A DNA stretch of 64,000 bases from Rhodoferax sp. OV413 (GTDB lineage: Bacteria > Pseudomonadota > Gammaproteobacteria > Burkholderiales > Burkholderiaceae_C), in contig CAMAWD010000008.1 of assembly GCA_945861785.1 (NCBI GenBank), positions 1 through 64,000 of the forward strand, given 5' to 3'. The position numbers and the translations under genes were made by a program. Under the pieces are notes generated by a model. That model ran no database searches, was not told the origin of the DNA, and saw only the letters and a program-made list of their open reading frames with translations. This document shows, one piece after another, positions 8,967-17,550 of the stretch; position 1 is the stretch's first letter; the number at the start of each line of letters is the position of its first letter.

Positions 8967-10183
8967 GCCGCTTTACCCAGCAGTTCCAGGTAAACGGCCA
9001 GCAGCCGCTCGAAGGCCTGTCCGGCCTCGAAACGCTCCCGCACCCGCTGCTGCCCGCAGCGCCCCAATTGCGCCGCGAGCGGCGCATCGTCCAGCAGCCG
9101 GGCGATCTGGCGCGCCAGATCGGCCACATCGAAAGGCCGGGCCAGCAGACCCTCTTCACCGTCATGCAACCACTCCTGCACACCGCCCAGGCCAAAGCTG
9201 ACCACGGGTGTGCCGACAGCGAGCGCCTCGATGCCAGCCAGGCCGAAGGACTCCGGCACCACCGAAGGCATCACCAGCAGACGTGCGCTGCCCAACAAGT
9301 CGTTCACCGCAGTGCGGTCGGCCAGCCAACCGGGCAGGCGTACACGGTCGGTCAGGCCGGCGGCGGCCAGCCAGCGCGGCAGTTCGGAGGCCAGCGCGCC
9401 ATCACCAGCCAGCACCGCCTGCCACGGCCGGTCGCGCACCAGTGCCAGCGCCTGCACCAGCTCGCGCACCCCCTTGTAGTCGACCAGCTCACCGACGAAG
9501 GCTATCAGCGGCGGACGCTGCCGGGTGGCGCCCGCCGCTTCGACGTCGCCGCTGCCAACCAGTCGGGTGCCGTGCGGCACGATGCGCAGGCGTTCGGCCG
9601 GCACGCCATGCTGCAACGCAAGCTGGCCAAGGTACGCGCTGGGCACGACGATTCGATCCAGGGTGGCCCAGTGGTGCAGGTTCACGCGGTCAACCCACCA
9701 GCGCCGCGCCATGCGTACGCCGTCCACCATGTCGCGCGGGCGCACACATCCGCTGGCCAGGCAGCCCGCACCACAGAAGCGTTGGCATGGCTCACCGGTG
9801 GGCACGAAGCGCCGCGTCATGTGAAAACAGAAGGCGCGCGTGTCGTGCAATGTGCCCAGCACCGGCGCCGCAGCCGCCACACGGCGCAATGAACCGGCCG
9901 AAAAGACCGAGAACGCCCCGTGCACATGCACCAGGGCCGGCGCGAACCGCTGCAATTGGCGAACCAACTCGCCACCGTACCGCAACGTCGTCAACGGGCC
10001 GTAGGTCCAGGGCAGCCGCAGGCTGTCGCCGGGCGCCACGGCCGGAGCTTCGCCAGCAGGGTCGTGTATGCGCAAGGTTTCCACCTCGTGACCGCGTGCG
10101 CGCAAGCTGGCCGACAGTTCGGCCACGTGCACGGCCACACCACCGCCGTGGGGTGCCTTGTCGAGCACCTGCAGGATGCGCAC
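8963..10183 (-). CDS. GT4-family glycosyltransferase
   Basis: About 406 residues. The N-terminus RILQVLDKAPHGGGVAVHVAELS is the classic start of a GT4 glycosyltransferase. The second domain carries LIAFVGELVDYKGVRELVQAL, AVLAGDGALA and VPESFGLAGIEALAVGTPVV, the E-x7-E donor motif. I set the start at the GTG at 10183, 44 bases after the PIG-L gene. The frame is open for 71 more codons upstream, but those overlap the deacetylase and look like noise (Arg/Gly-rich). A Cys-rich stretch (PCQRFCGAGCLASGC) sits between the domains; it might bind a metal or simply be a loop. The protein probably adds a sugar to the same repeat unit as its coupled neighbour. Confidence 0.85.
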   Translation of the reverse strand: MRILQVLDKAPHGGGVAVHVAELSASLRARGHEVETLRIHDPAGEAPAVAPGDSLRLPWTYGPLTTLRYGGELVRQLQRFAPALVHVHGAFSVFSAGSLRRVAAAAPVLGTLHDTRAFCFHMTRRFVPTGEPCQRFCGAGCLASGCVRPRDMVDGVRMARRWWVDRVNLHHWATLDRIVVPSAYLGQLALQHGVPAERLRIVPHGTRLVGSGDVEAAGATRQRPPLIAFVGELVDYKGVRELVQALALVRDRPWQAVLAGDGALASELPRWLAAAGLTDRVRLPGWLADRTAVNDLLGSARLLVMPSVVPESFGLAGIEALAVGTPVVSFGLGGVQEWLHDGEEGLLARPFDVADLARQIARLLDDAPLAAQLGRCGQQRVRERFEAGQAFERLLAVYLELLGKAA

Positions 10184-10227
10184 CTCAACGCCCCGACGTC
10201 GCCACCGGCACGCCTGGACGCAAGCTG

Positions 10228-11070
10228 TCAAACAGCATGCGACAGACGCTCGTGCAGCGTACGGAACAAGGGAAAGGGCGCGCGAAAGAAAGCCTCGGCG
10301 TACTCGCCGCCTACCATGCCCGAGACCGCCCGATAGCGGTTCAGTCCCTCGACGCCGGCCAGGAAGTCTGCGTCTTGCAACTGGCTCGCATGGCACGCGA
10401 TAGCGCGTCGCTTGACGTTCATGACCGCGCTGATGTCGATCGCCAGATTGGCGTATATCGGCGACCAGACCTCATAACCCAGGCAATCGACCGCATCGCC
10501 CCAACCCGGCCCCAACTGCCGGGCCGCCACCAGCAGGCAGCGACCCGTGGCTGCATGGTCGGCGTGCCGGTCAGTGACGAAAGGCAGCAGCACCACGTCG
10601 GGCCGCAATTCGCGCAACAGGTCGGCCAGCCTGGGCGCGACTTGATCAACGGCCAGTCCGAGCGCTCCGTCGGGTGCGCCGAGGAAGTGTCCCCCGGTGG
10701 CACCCAGCGCCTGCAGCGCCGCCCGCGCCTCGGCCATGCGCCGCTCGACCAGCGCCGCCTCCAGCGTCTCGCGCCGCGGCGACCGTACCGGGAGACGCCG
10801 CAATGCGGGGTCGCCGAGTCGGCCGTCGGTCATGAACACCACCTGCACGGGCACGCCCAGCCGGGCGTAAAGCGCCAGCGTGCCGCCACAACCTATGGAC
10901 TCGTCGTCCGGATGCGGCGCCAGCACCAGCGGACGAATGCCTGGCGGGTCGGCGGCCACCTGCGGTGGGTGGTAGCGCTCCAGATCCACGATCGCGCGAT
11001 CCAGCGCGTTGCGCATCGCGCGTGGCACCACCCGACGCAGCATGCGCTCAGCAAAGCCGAGGCCTCTCAT
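10228..11070 (-). CDS. PIG-L/LmbE-family N-acetylglucosamine deacetylase-like protein
   Basis: 280 residues. The zinc-binding motif APHPDDESIGCGG follows a short N-terminal helical segment, and the second metal motif DRHADHAATG occurs about 115 residues later. Members remove an N-acetyl group from GlcNAc-type sugars or sugar conjugates using Zn2+. Among glycosyltransferases this suggests that a deacetylated amino sugar is part of the polymer or of a sugar precursor. It is the first gene of its minus-strand run and is divergent from the plus-strand glycosyltransferase at 11188. The substrate is not determinable from sequence. Confidence 0.87.
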   Translation of the reverse strand: MRGLGFAERMLRRVVPRAMRNALDRAIVDLERYHPPQVAADPPGIRPLVLAPHPDDESIGCGGTLALYARLGVPVQVVFMTDGRLGDPALRRLPVRSPRRETLEAALVERRMAEARAALQALGATGGHFLGAPDGALGLAVDQVAPRLADLLRELRPDVVLLPFVTDRHADHAATGRCLLVAARQLGPGWGDAVDCLGYEVWSPIYANLAIDISAVMNVKRRAIACHASQLQDADFLAGVEGLNRYRAVSGMVGGEYAEAFFRAPFPLFRTLHERLSHAV

Positions 11071-11187
11071 CGGCGCTGCCCAGGGCTCACCGCGCAGTCG
11101 CTCGGCGGTCGTGCCGTCTTGGAGTTCCTCATGCCGTTATAGTATCCTGCGCCCGCTGCCCAGCACTTGTACTGCCTCAGAAACCAG
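11071..11187. promoter_or_regulatory. Divergent intergenic region with candidate promoter elements
   Basis: This 117-base gap separates the minus-strand PIG-L operon from the plus-strand glycosyltransferase operon, so it should hold two divergent promoters. The clearest element is TTATAGTATCC at 11137-11147, giving TATAGT on the plus strand and an overlapping TACTATAA on the minus strand, either of which could serve as a -10 box. No good -35 box is seen at the proper distance. The assignment is tentative. Confidence 0.3.
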
Positions 11188-12300
11188 ATGACCGACCACC
11201 GCCCGCGCATCGGCTTCGTGATGGAGGACGCGCTGGGACATGTCACGCATGCGCAGGGCCTGCGATCGGTGCTCGACGCCAATGCACCGTTACACGCTGA
11301 CTGGCTGCCTGTGCCCTACCATGCCGACGACACGCTGGAACGTCTGCCGCGGCTGCCGTTCTCCTTGAAGATCAGCCTGCGCGCGCGCTCAGCGGTGCTG
11401 CGCCGACTGCGTGTTGGTCCGGCGCTGGACGGCCTGTTTTTTCACACCCAGGGACTGACACCGGCCTGCCTGCCCTTGATGTCACGCCTGCCGACGCTGG
11501 TCTCTCTGGACGCCACACCCAACAACTTCTCAGAGATCGCCACTGCCTACGGCGAGCGCCCGGCCACCGGCATGGTCGGCCACCTCAAGGCCGCATGGTT
11601 CCGTCAGATCTTCGCCCGCGCGCGTTCCCTCGTGGCATTTTCCGACTGGGTGCGGCGCAGCTTGTTGAGCGACTACGGCGTGCCGTCCGACAAGGTCGTG
11701 GTCTTGCCGCAAGGCGTGGATACCGTCGCCTGGACACCCGGCGCGGCAGGGCTGGTGGGAGCGCCGCAGCGCGCGCGGCTGCGGCTGTTGTTTGTCGGCG
11801 CTGATTTTGAGCGCAAAGGCGGTGGCCTGTTGCTGCAGGCCTGGCGCGCCGGCCTGTCCGCCACCTGCGAGCTCGATATCGTCACACGCGACAGTTCGCT
11901 CGCCGCCTCCGAAGGGATTCGCCTGCACCGCGGGCTGACGCCCAACTGTCCGGATCTGAAGCGGCTGTATGCGCAGGCCGATCTGTTCGTGCTGCCCAGC
12001 CGCGGCGACGCCAGCCCGTTCGCGGTGCTGGAGGCGATGGCCAGCGGCCTGCCCGTGGTAGCCACCCGGGTCGGTGCGCTCGACGAAATGGTCGACGATG
12101 GCAACACCGGCCTGCTGATCCCGGCAGGTGACGCGCGGGCGCTGGCCGGCGCCGTGCTGGCGCTGGCCGCCGACCGCGCGCGGCTGGACGCCATGGGGCG
12201 CGCTGCACGCGCACGCGCGTGCAGCCATTTCGACGGGCCAACGAACTACCGCCGGCTAGCCCGCCACATACGCGACGTCGTGGTTGCGGCCCACCCATGA
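11188..12300 (+). CDS. GT4-family glycosyltransferase
   Basis: About 370 residues from the ATG at 11188; a TTG seven codons upstream is also in frame but adds nothing conserved. The N-terminal domain starts RIGFVMEDALGHVTHAQGL. The donor domain contains LLFVGADFERKGGGLLLQAW, the helix FVLPSRGDASPFAVLEAMAS with the E-x7-E pair, and VGALDEMVDDGNTGLL. This is a standard GT-B retaining glycosyltransferase, probably adding a sugar to the polysaccharide repeat unit. Its TGA overlaps the ATG of the next gene (ATGA), so the pair is coupled. No Shine-Dalgarno of note precedes it. Confidence 0.85.
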   Translation: MTDHRPRIGFVMEDALGHVTHAQGLRSVLDANAPLHADWLPVPYHADDTLERLPRLPFSLKISLRARSAVLRRLRVGPALDGLFFHTQGLTPACLPLMSRLPTLVSLDATPNNFSEIATAYGERPATGMVGHLKAAWFRQIFARARSLVAFSDWVRRSLLSDYGVPSDKVVVLPQGVDTVAWTPGAAGLVGAPQRARLRLLFVGADFERKGGGLLLQAWRAGLSATCELDIVTRDSSLAASEGIRLHRGLTPNCPDLKRLYAQADLFVLPSRGDASPFAVLEAMASGLPVVATRVGALDEMVDDGNTGLLIPAGDARALAGAVLALAADRARLDAMGRAARARACSHFDGPTNYRRLARHIRDVVVAAHP

Positions 12301-13646
12301 GCCAAGCTGTCATCGAACCAGCGAATGCCTCAGGCAAGGTGGAGTCAATGCCACACGCCCTCTTGATCAGCCACAAGCTGCCCTGGCCGGCCGACGACGG
12401 CAAAAAGGCCGTGCTGGCCGGCTTTCTGGCCTACCTGATCAAGCGCTTTGGTTCGGCCAATGTCACCTATGTCGTGGTCGGCCACGCACCGGCGGAACGC
12501 CCGAACCTGCCGTGCACCACCATCTGGGTGCCGCCGCCATCACGCCTGGACCAGGTTTCAAATGCTTTGCGCTGCGTACTCGGCCTCAGCCAGGGCAGCC
12601 TGCAGGAGGCGGTGACCTATTCGCCGTCTCTGGCGGGGAGCTTGCGGGCACTCTGCGACGAGCGAGCGCCCTGCCTGGTTCTGATGGACACGATTCGCAT
12701 CGGCCAATGTCTCACCGGCACGGCGCCAGACCAGCATCGTGTGCTGTACATGGACGACCTGTTCCATCTGCGCTTCGAGCGCATGCTCGCGATGGCAGCC
12801 GACGGACAACGCACGTTTGCCGCGGCGGGTACTTTCGGCCGCTTGTTGCCCGGCCCGGCGCGGGCGCTTCTGGAATGGCCAGCGCTGCGCAATGCGCTTT
12901 ACCGCTTCGAGGTCAAGCGGGTGCGCCAGCGGGAACTGGATGCGCCGCTGCACTTCGATACCTGCCTGCTGATCAACCCGCACGAAGCCGAGTTGTTGCG
13001 TCAAAACGGTCGGCAGGGCCGGGTCGCTGCGGTGCGCCCGCTGCTGTTCCCATCGGCTTCCCCGCTGCCGCGCCACTACGATGGCAATGCCGAGTACGTG
13101 CTGTTCGGCTCGCTGCGCCACCCGCTGCACCGCGCATCGGTGCTGTGCTTCCTCGATCAGGTAGTGCCCGGGCTGGTCGCGGCGATGCCGGATCTGCGCT
13201 TGCGCATTGTCGGCGAGGGTGCCGACGATGCCGTGCGCGCCGCCTGTGCACGGCTGGGCGAAGCGGTTGAACTTACCGGCTTCGTCGATGACATCGCACC
13301 GCTGTTCGCGCGTGCCTGCGCGCTGCTGGTGCCGTCGCTCGCGGGCGGTGGCCTGCGCCTGAAGGCGGTGACCGCGATGCACCACGGCCTGCCCATCATC
13401 ACCACGGGCGAAGGGGTGCACGGCATCCCGCTGGTCGACGGCCAAAGCATGTTGCTGGAGAACCGCATCGACCTGTTTGCCGAGCCGATGCGCAGACTGC
13501 GTGACCCCGCCCTCAACCAGGCCGTGTCACTGGCCGCCCTGGCTGTATTCGAGGCCGAATACGGCTGCGAAGCAGTGTTTATTGAGTACGATCAGGTGTT
13601 CCATCCAGATGTCCGGTTTGCCCGCGTCCCGGCCCCTGCGCCGTGA
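12297..13646 (+). CDS. Glycosyltransferase (GT4-like)
   Basis: About 449 residues. The start is the ATG that overlaps the previous stop; an internal ATG about 17 codons on (MPHALLISHKLPWPADDGKK) could be the true start, since that is where the family-like sequence begins. The protein has GT-B features: LPWPADDGKKAVLAGFL at the N-terminus, and in the C-terminal domain DLRLRIVGEGADDAVR, VELTGFVDDIAPLF and VPSLAGGGLRLKAVTAMHHG. The final segment has the glycine-rich donor region but Lys where many GT4 enzymes have the first Glu. It likely works with the upstream enzyme on the same glycan. Confidence 0.8.
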   Translation: MSQAVIEPANASGKVESMPHALLISHKLPWPADDGKKAVLAGFLAYLIKRFGSANVTYVVVGHAPAERPNLPCTTIWVPPPSRLDQVSNALRCVLGLSQGSLQEAVTYSPSLAGSLRALCDERAPCLVLMDTIRIGQCLTGTAPDQHRVLYMDDLFHLRFERMLAMAADGQRTFAAAGTFGRLLPGPARALLEWPALRNALYRFEVKRVRQRELDAPLHFDTCLLINPHEAELLRQNGRQGRVAAVRPLLFPSASPLPRHYDGNAEYVLFGSLRHPLHRASVLCFLDQVVPGLVAAMPDLRLRIVGEGADDAVRAACARLGEAVELTGFVDDIAPLFARACALLVPSLAGGGLRLKAVTAMHHGLPIITTGEGVHGIPLVDGQSMLLENRIDLFAEPMRRLRDPALNQAVSLAALAVFEAEYGCEAVFIEYDQVFHPDVRFARVPAPAP

Positions 13647-13704
13647 AGCGGGCAGGTATACTGAATCGCGAGCCCATTGCCCACCCGGAACTTCTTGCCA
13701 AAGC

Positions 13705-14748
13705 ATGCGCCTACGTTGCTCGTTGCCGACCCTGCTGGCCACACTGACCCTGTTGGCCGGCTGCAGCACTGCACCGCGGTGGGAGGTCAACACCGGTATC
13801 AGCGAGTTGTTGTCCGCGCCGGCCAACCCGGTGGCGGCCACAGCCACAGCCGACCCAGCCATCCTGCTGCGGCTGGAGCCAGGCGACCGACCGGCCTATC
13901 GCCTGGGTCCGCAGGACGAGTTGGCCATCACGGTCTGGGGGCCGCGCGAGGTGTGGTCCGAGGTCACGGTACAAGCCGGCCAGATTCCGCGGTCGCTCAC
14001 CGTACAAGACGACGGCACCCTCTTGCTGCCGCTCCTGCGCAAGGTGAACGTACTGGGCCTGACGGTTGACGAAGCACTGGCCCGCATCGCCGAGGGCTAC
14101 CGCGGCGTCGTCGGGTCGCGCTTCCAGGTTGACGGCAGCCTGACGCGACAGCGCTCCAAGGCAGTATTGATCGAAGGCGCGGTTGCGCGGCCTGGCATGG
14201 CCTACCTCGGCCCCGACCTGCTGACCCTGGGCGAGGTGGTCAGTGGCGCGGCCGGTGGCCTCACCGATTCGGCCGACCCACACCGCGGCTTGCTGCTGCG
14301 CAACGGGCAGACCTTCCTGCTCGACTACCGGCAGTCGCAGCAAAGCGGCGGTGACTTGCAACGCATCGCGTTGCAGCCAGGTGACCGGGTGTACTTTCCC
14401 CAGCAGCAAAGTGGCGTCTTCTATGTATTCGGCGAGGTCGTCAACCCGGGGAGCTTCCCTATTCCGCTCAGCGGCGTCACACTGCTGCAGGCCCTGGCCC
14501 TGGCCAAGGGGCCAGTGGCCCCCAACGCCAACCAGCAGAGCATCTTCCTGGTGCGGCCCAACAGCGACCAGCCGCGCATCTACCGGCTCAGCATGCAAGA
14601 GATCATCGCCTCGCGCGACGTTCCACTGGTTCCGGGTGACCGGTTGTTCGTGCCCGCCACCGGCCTGACCGACTGGGAGCGGACTTTCCGGCAAGCGGTA
14701 CCGCTGCTTGGTATAGGCGCTGCCGCCACATCGGTCGTCATCAATTGA
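13705..14748 (+). CDS. Wza-like outer-membrane polysaccharide export lipoprotein
   Basis: About 347 residues. The N-terminus is a lipoprotein signal (LLATLTLLAGCST, lipobox LAGC with the Cys near residue 19), so the mature protein is lipidated and sent to the outer membrane. YRLGPQDELAITVWG marks the start of the polysaccharide export (Poly_export) domain, followed by two SLBB-like repeats (LIEGAVARPGMAYL and FYVFGEVVNPGSFPI). Such proteins form the periplasm-spanning export channel for capsule or exopolysaccharide. The frame is open upstream, but only the ATG at 13705 gives a signal peptide. No Wzc-type copolymerase is present in the window. The thioesterase gene follows 45 bases later on the same strand. 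Confidence 0.88.
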   Translation: MRLRCSLPTLLATLTLLAGCSTAPRWEVNTGISELLSAPANPVAATATADPAILLRLEPGDRPAYRLGPQDELAITVWGPREVWSEVTVQAGQIPRSLTVQDDGTLLLPLLRKVNVLGLTVDEALARIAEGYRGVVGSRFQVDGSLTRQRSKAVLIEGAVARPGMAYLGPDLLTLGEVVSGAAGGLTDSADPHRGLLLRNGQTFLLDYRQSQQSGGDLQRIALQPGDRVYFPQQQSGVFYVFGEVVNPGSFPIPLSGVTLLQALALAKGPVAPNANQQSIFLVRPNSDQPRIYRLSMQEIIASRDVPLVPGDRLFVPATGLTDWERTFRQAVPLLGIGAAATSVVIN

Positions 14749-14793
14749 TCCCCCGTTGAAGCACCCCAGGCCGGCGCCGTACCGAAAGTTGCC

Positions 14794-15555
14794 ATGAGCA
14801 CCAACGCATCTTCGGCTCCCAAGTGGACCGCCTACAGCCAGCCCCGCGCCGGTGCCACGCTGCGCCTGTTCTGTTTTCCCTACGCCGGTGGTGGCGCGTC
14901 GGCCTACCGCGGCTGGGACAAAGACCTGCCGCCGCAGGTGGAGGTCTGCCCGGTGCAGTACCCCGGCCACGAGACGCGCATCGCCGAAACAGTGCACACG
15001 GCAATGTCAAGCCTGGTGCGCGCCGCCGCCGAGGGCCTGAGGCCGCTGCTCGACCGGCCGTTCGCCCTTTTCGGCCACAGCATGGGCGCGCTGGTGGCCT
15101 TCGAGCTGACGCGCGCGCTTCAGCGCGAGGGCGGGCCCACCCCGTCGCGGCTGTTTGTCTCGGCCTCTCGGTCGCCACTGCTTCCCTACCACACGCTGCT
15201 GCCGTTCGACTTGCCCACCGACGAGTTCACGCAGCGGCTGCGCGAGCTTGAAGGCACGCCCAAGGAGGCCCTGGATTCACCCGAACTGATGGAATTTATC
15301 CTGCCGATCCTGCGCGCCGACTGCCAGATGTGCGACCAGTACCGCCTCGTCGATCGCTCGCCGCTGCCCTGCCCCATCACCGCCTACGGCGGCGTGGACG
15401 ACATCGAAGGCGGTACCGACGCGATGGCGCAGTGGCAGGGCCTGAGCGGGCCCGGCTTCGAGACCCGCATGTTCGAGGGCGGCCACTTCTACCAGCAGTC
15501 GCGCCGCGACGAGTTGCTCGCCACCTTGGGCCAGGCGCTGCGGCGCCTGACCTGA
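14794..15555 (+). CDS. Type II thioesterase (editing hydrolase for NRPS/PKS)
   Basis: 253 residues of the GrsT/RifR-like alpha/beta hydrolase family. The N-terminal LRLFCFPYAGGGASAYRGW and VEVCPVQYPGHETR motifs are family hallmarks; FALFGHSMGALVAFE holds the nucleophile Ser, AYGGVDDIEG the Asp and EGGHFYQQ the His. These discrete enzymes free carrier proteins blocked by wrong acyl groups and sometimes help release products. It lies on the plus strand between the polysaccharide exporter and the phosphopantetheinyl transferase, while the megasynthases it should serve are on the minus strand a few kilobases away. It could also assist chain release, because the terminal hydrolase domain of the last synthetase lacks a nucleophile Ser. 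Confidence 0.93.
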   Translation: MSTNASSAPKWTAYSQPRAGATLRLFCFPYAGGGASAYRGWDKDLPPQVEVCPVQYPGHETRIAETVHTAMSSLVRAAAEGLRPLLDRPFALFGHSMGALVAFELTRALQREGGPTPSRLFVSASRSPLLPYHTLLPFDLPTDEFTQRLRELEGTPKEALDSPELMEFILPILRADCQMCDQYRLVDRSPLPCPITAYGGVDDIEGGTDAMAQWQGLSGPGFETRMFEGGHFYQQSRRDELLATLGQALRRLT

Positions 15556-15576
15556 CGCGCCGCCGCAGGCCTCAGC

Positions 15577-16320
15577 GTGGCTCTGGCTCTGGCGCTGGCC
15601 TTGCCCAGCCCTGGCCCACCCGCCATGGGCCAGGTACAGGTCTGGCGGCTGCACCTGCCGCAGCTGGCCGGGCACCGGCGCGAATGCGAGGCGCTGCTCG
15701 ATGCCGCCGAGCGAGACCGCGCCGACCGCTTCTACTTCGAGCCCGACCGCCAGCGCCATGTGCTGGCACATGGTGTGTTGCGCCACTTGTTGGCAGCCGC
15801 ACTCGGCAGCATGCCGGCGGCGCTGGTCTTCACGGTCGGTGCCCAGGGCAAGCCGGCGCTGGCGGCCGGCGCACCGATCGACCTGCGCTTCAACCTTTCG
15901 CATGCGGGCGACTGGCTGTTCATCGCGCTGGCGCACGGTGCCGAGGTAGGCATCGACGTGGAGCGCCAACGTCCCGGCCTGGCCGACGAACTGTTGCCCG
16001 GCCTGAGCTTCACCGCCCGGGAAAAGGCCTGGATAAGCAGCCACGATGGCGCATCGCGCACGACCACCTTCTTCGAGGCCTGGTCGCGCAAGGAGGCCGC
16101 CATCAAGGCCTGGGGCACCGGGCTTTCGCTTGCACTGGATTGCTTCGATGTGACGCCCAACGGCGCCAGCCCGTGCGCACTGCAGCCACCACCCGGCCTG
16201 ACCGCCAGTGGGCAGCCGTGGACCCTGCAAGATCTACCGGCGCCGCCCGGCCACTGTGCGGCCTTGGTCAGCGAAGGCGGCCCACCGACGCTGGCCTGGT
16301 TTGGCCAGGCCGCCGGCTGA
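15577..16320 (+). CDS. Sfp-type 4'-phosphopantetheinyl transferase
   Basis: 247 residues from a GTG at 15577. An ATG at 15625 (GQVQVWRLHLP) is an equally good start and would remove an Ala/Leu-rich leader that looks non-coding. The motifs LRFNLSHAGDWLFIAL, EVGIDVER and FFEAWSRKEAAIKAWG are the P1-P3 motifs of Sfp/AcpS enzymes, with the Mg2+-binding Asp and Glu in GIDVE and the Glu-Ala pair in WSRKEA. It converts apo carrier proteins to the holo form by transferring phosphopantetheine from CoA, which every PCP and ACP of this cluster needs. It is 21 bases downstream of the thioesterase and convergent with the acyltransferase. Confidence 0.92.
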   Translation: MALALALALPSPGPPAMGQVQVWRLHLPQLAGHRRECEALLDAAERDRADRFYFEPDRQRHVLAHGVLRHLLAAALGSMPAALVFTVGAQGKPALAAGAPIDLRFNLSHAGDWLFIALAHGAEVGIDVERQRPGLADELLPGLSFTAREKAWISSHDGASRTTTFFEAWSRKEAAIKAWGTGLSLALDCFDVTPNGASPCALQPPPGLTASGQPWTLQDLPAPPGHCAALVSEGGPPTLAWFGQAAG

Positions 16321-16375
16321 GCCATATGGCCCAGCCACCGCCCCATTGCGCCCTGCGCAGCGGCGGATCAAAAAC

Positions 16376-17500
16376 TCACGGGCTCTGAGCCGGCAGCGGC
16401 CTGCCCGCAAAGCGCGCCTTCAGGCGCAGCGCGGGCTGCTCGACGAACCGATAGGAGATCATGACGACCAGGATGGTCAATAACATCGCAGCGCCTATCG
16501 CGGCGGCAAACTGCAGCGGCTGCGTTGGATCGACATACCCGGGGAGCCGGGCGCCCAGCGTAAAGAGGATCGCGTGGTGCCACAGGTACAGTCCGTAGGA
16601 AATCTGGCCCAGGCCGACCAGCGGACGCCACGCCAGAAGGCGCTTCAGTGTGCTCGTGCCCGGAAGAACGGCATGCATGAGAATGGCAGTCGCAGCCAGT
16701 TCAGTGCCGCTCAGACCCCACAGGTGGTAACGCCGGATGTGGGCTTGCAGGTTGTCGGGAATGAATACCTGCGTCGCCAGAAACAGCGCACCCAGCATGG
16801 CCGCGACGGCGATCGGGACGGCTTTGCGTGACAGAGCCTCTCGGACCGGTGGACAAGCCAGCATCAGCCCGAGCAGACAGCCGCACAGCAGCGGATCGGC
16901 GTGGAAATCGAGGCCAAGGTGGATACGCACCCATGGCAAGCCGCGCATCGATGCCATGGCGCGGGCCACCATCTCGCCGAGCACCACCGCAAAGACGAGC
17001 AGCATGATCCTTCGCCGGTCTTTCACCCACCGCAGCAGCCCCACCAGAATCACGGGCCAGACGATATAGAACTGCTCCTCGATCGATAGCGACCAGGTGT
17101 GCGACAGCGCCCGCATGTCGAGCAATTCAAAGGCCTGCACCCAGTTGCTCAGGTAGCACAATGCAACCAGAGCGCGCAAGCCAAACCCGGCTGTATCGTT
17201 GACGATCAAGGTTCCCAGCATCAGGTAGGTCACCAGCAAAAAGGCCAGCGCGGGCCCCAGCCGCAGGGCACGCCGGATATAGAAGTGCTTGAACGAGACG
17301 CGTGACCCGTTGCTGTCGAACTCGGTCACCAGCAGCGTGGTGATCAGAAAACCGCTGAGCACGAAGAAGATATCCACCCCGAAGAAGCCGCCAGCGATGG
17401 CGGGAATTCCCATGTGGCTGAGCATCACGAGAATGATCGACATCCCACGAAGACCGTCGAACTCCCGGCTGTGGCCGAAGGAATATGAAGTTGTGGTCAT
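16376..17500 (-). CDS. Acyltransferase-3 family membrane protein (OafA/YrhL-like)
   Basis: About 374 residues from the ATG at 17500; the frame is open further upstream but would overlap the hydroxylase gene. The start HSREFDGLRGMSIILVMLSHMG holds the family signature of O-acyltransferases. It continues with GGFFGVDIFFVLSGFLIT, YIRRALRLGPALAFLL, LSHTWSLSIEEQFYIVWP and about ten membrane helices. These proteins move acetyl or other acyl groups across the inner membrane onto sugars or lipid-linked acceptors. It is the last gene of the long megasynthase run, 50 bases after the hydroxylases, so it may acylate the peptide product; modification of the neighbouring exopolysaccharide is the alternative. 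No SGNH domain is fused to it. Confidence 0.88.
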   Translation of the reverse strand: MTTTSYSFGHSREFDGLRGMSIILVMLSHMGIPAIAGGFFGVDIFFVLSGFLITTLLVTEFDSNGSRVSFKHFYIRRALRLGPALAFLLVTYLMLGTLIVNDTAGFGLRALVALCYLSNWVQAFELLDMRALSHTWSLSIEEQFYIVWPVILVGLLRWVKDRRRIMLLVFAVVLGEMVARAMASMRGLPWVRIHLGLDFHADPLLCGCLLGLMLACPPVREALSRKAVPIAVAAMLGALFLATQVFIPDNLQAHIRRYHLWGLSGTELAATAILMHAVLPGTSTLKRLLAWRPLVGLGQISYGLYLWHHAILFTLGARLPGYVDPTQPLQFAAAIGAAMLLTILVVMISYRFVEQPALRLKARFAGRPLPAQSP

Positions 17501-17550
17501 CAAAGACTGCCAACCGGCGATGTCTTGGGTTCGCCGGCGCCCGGATGCGC

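Noticed and set aside
10184-10396. N-terminal extension of the glycosyltransferase at 8963-10183.
   Set aside because: It would overlap the PIG-L deacetylase and adds no conserved sequence; GT4 proteins normally begin with the RILQVL-type strand found at 10183.
16321-16375. Possible terminator between the convergent phosphopantetheinyl transferase and acyltransferase genes.
   Set aside because: Only a 4-bp stem (GCGC/GCGC) and no T-tract could be found.
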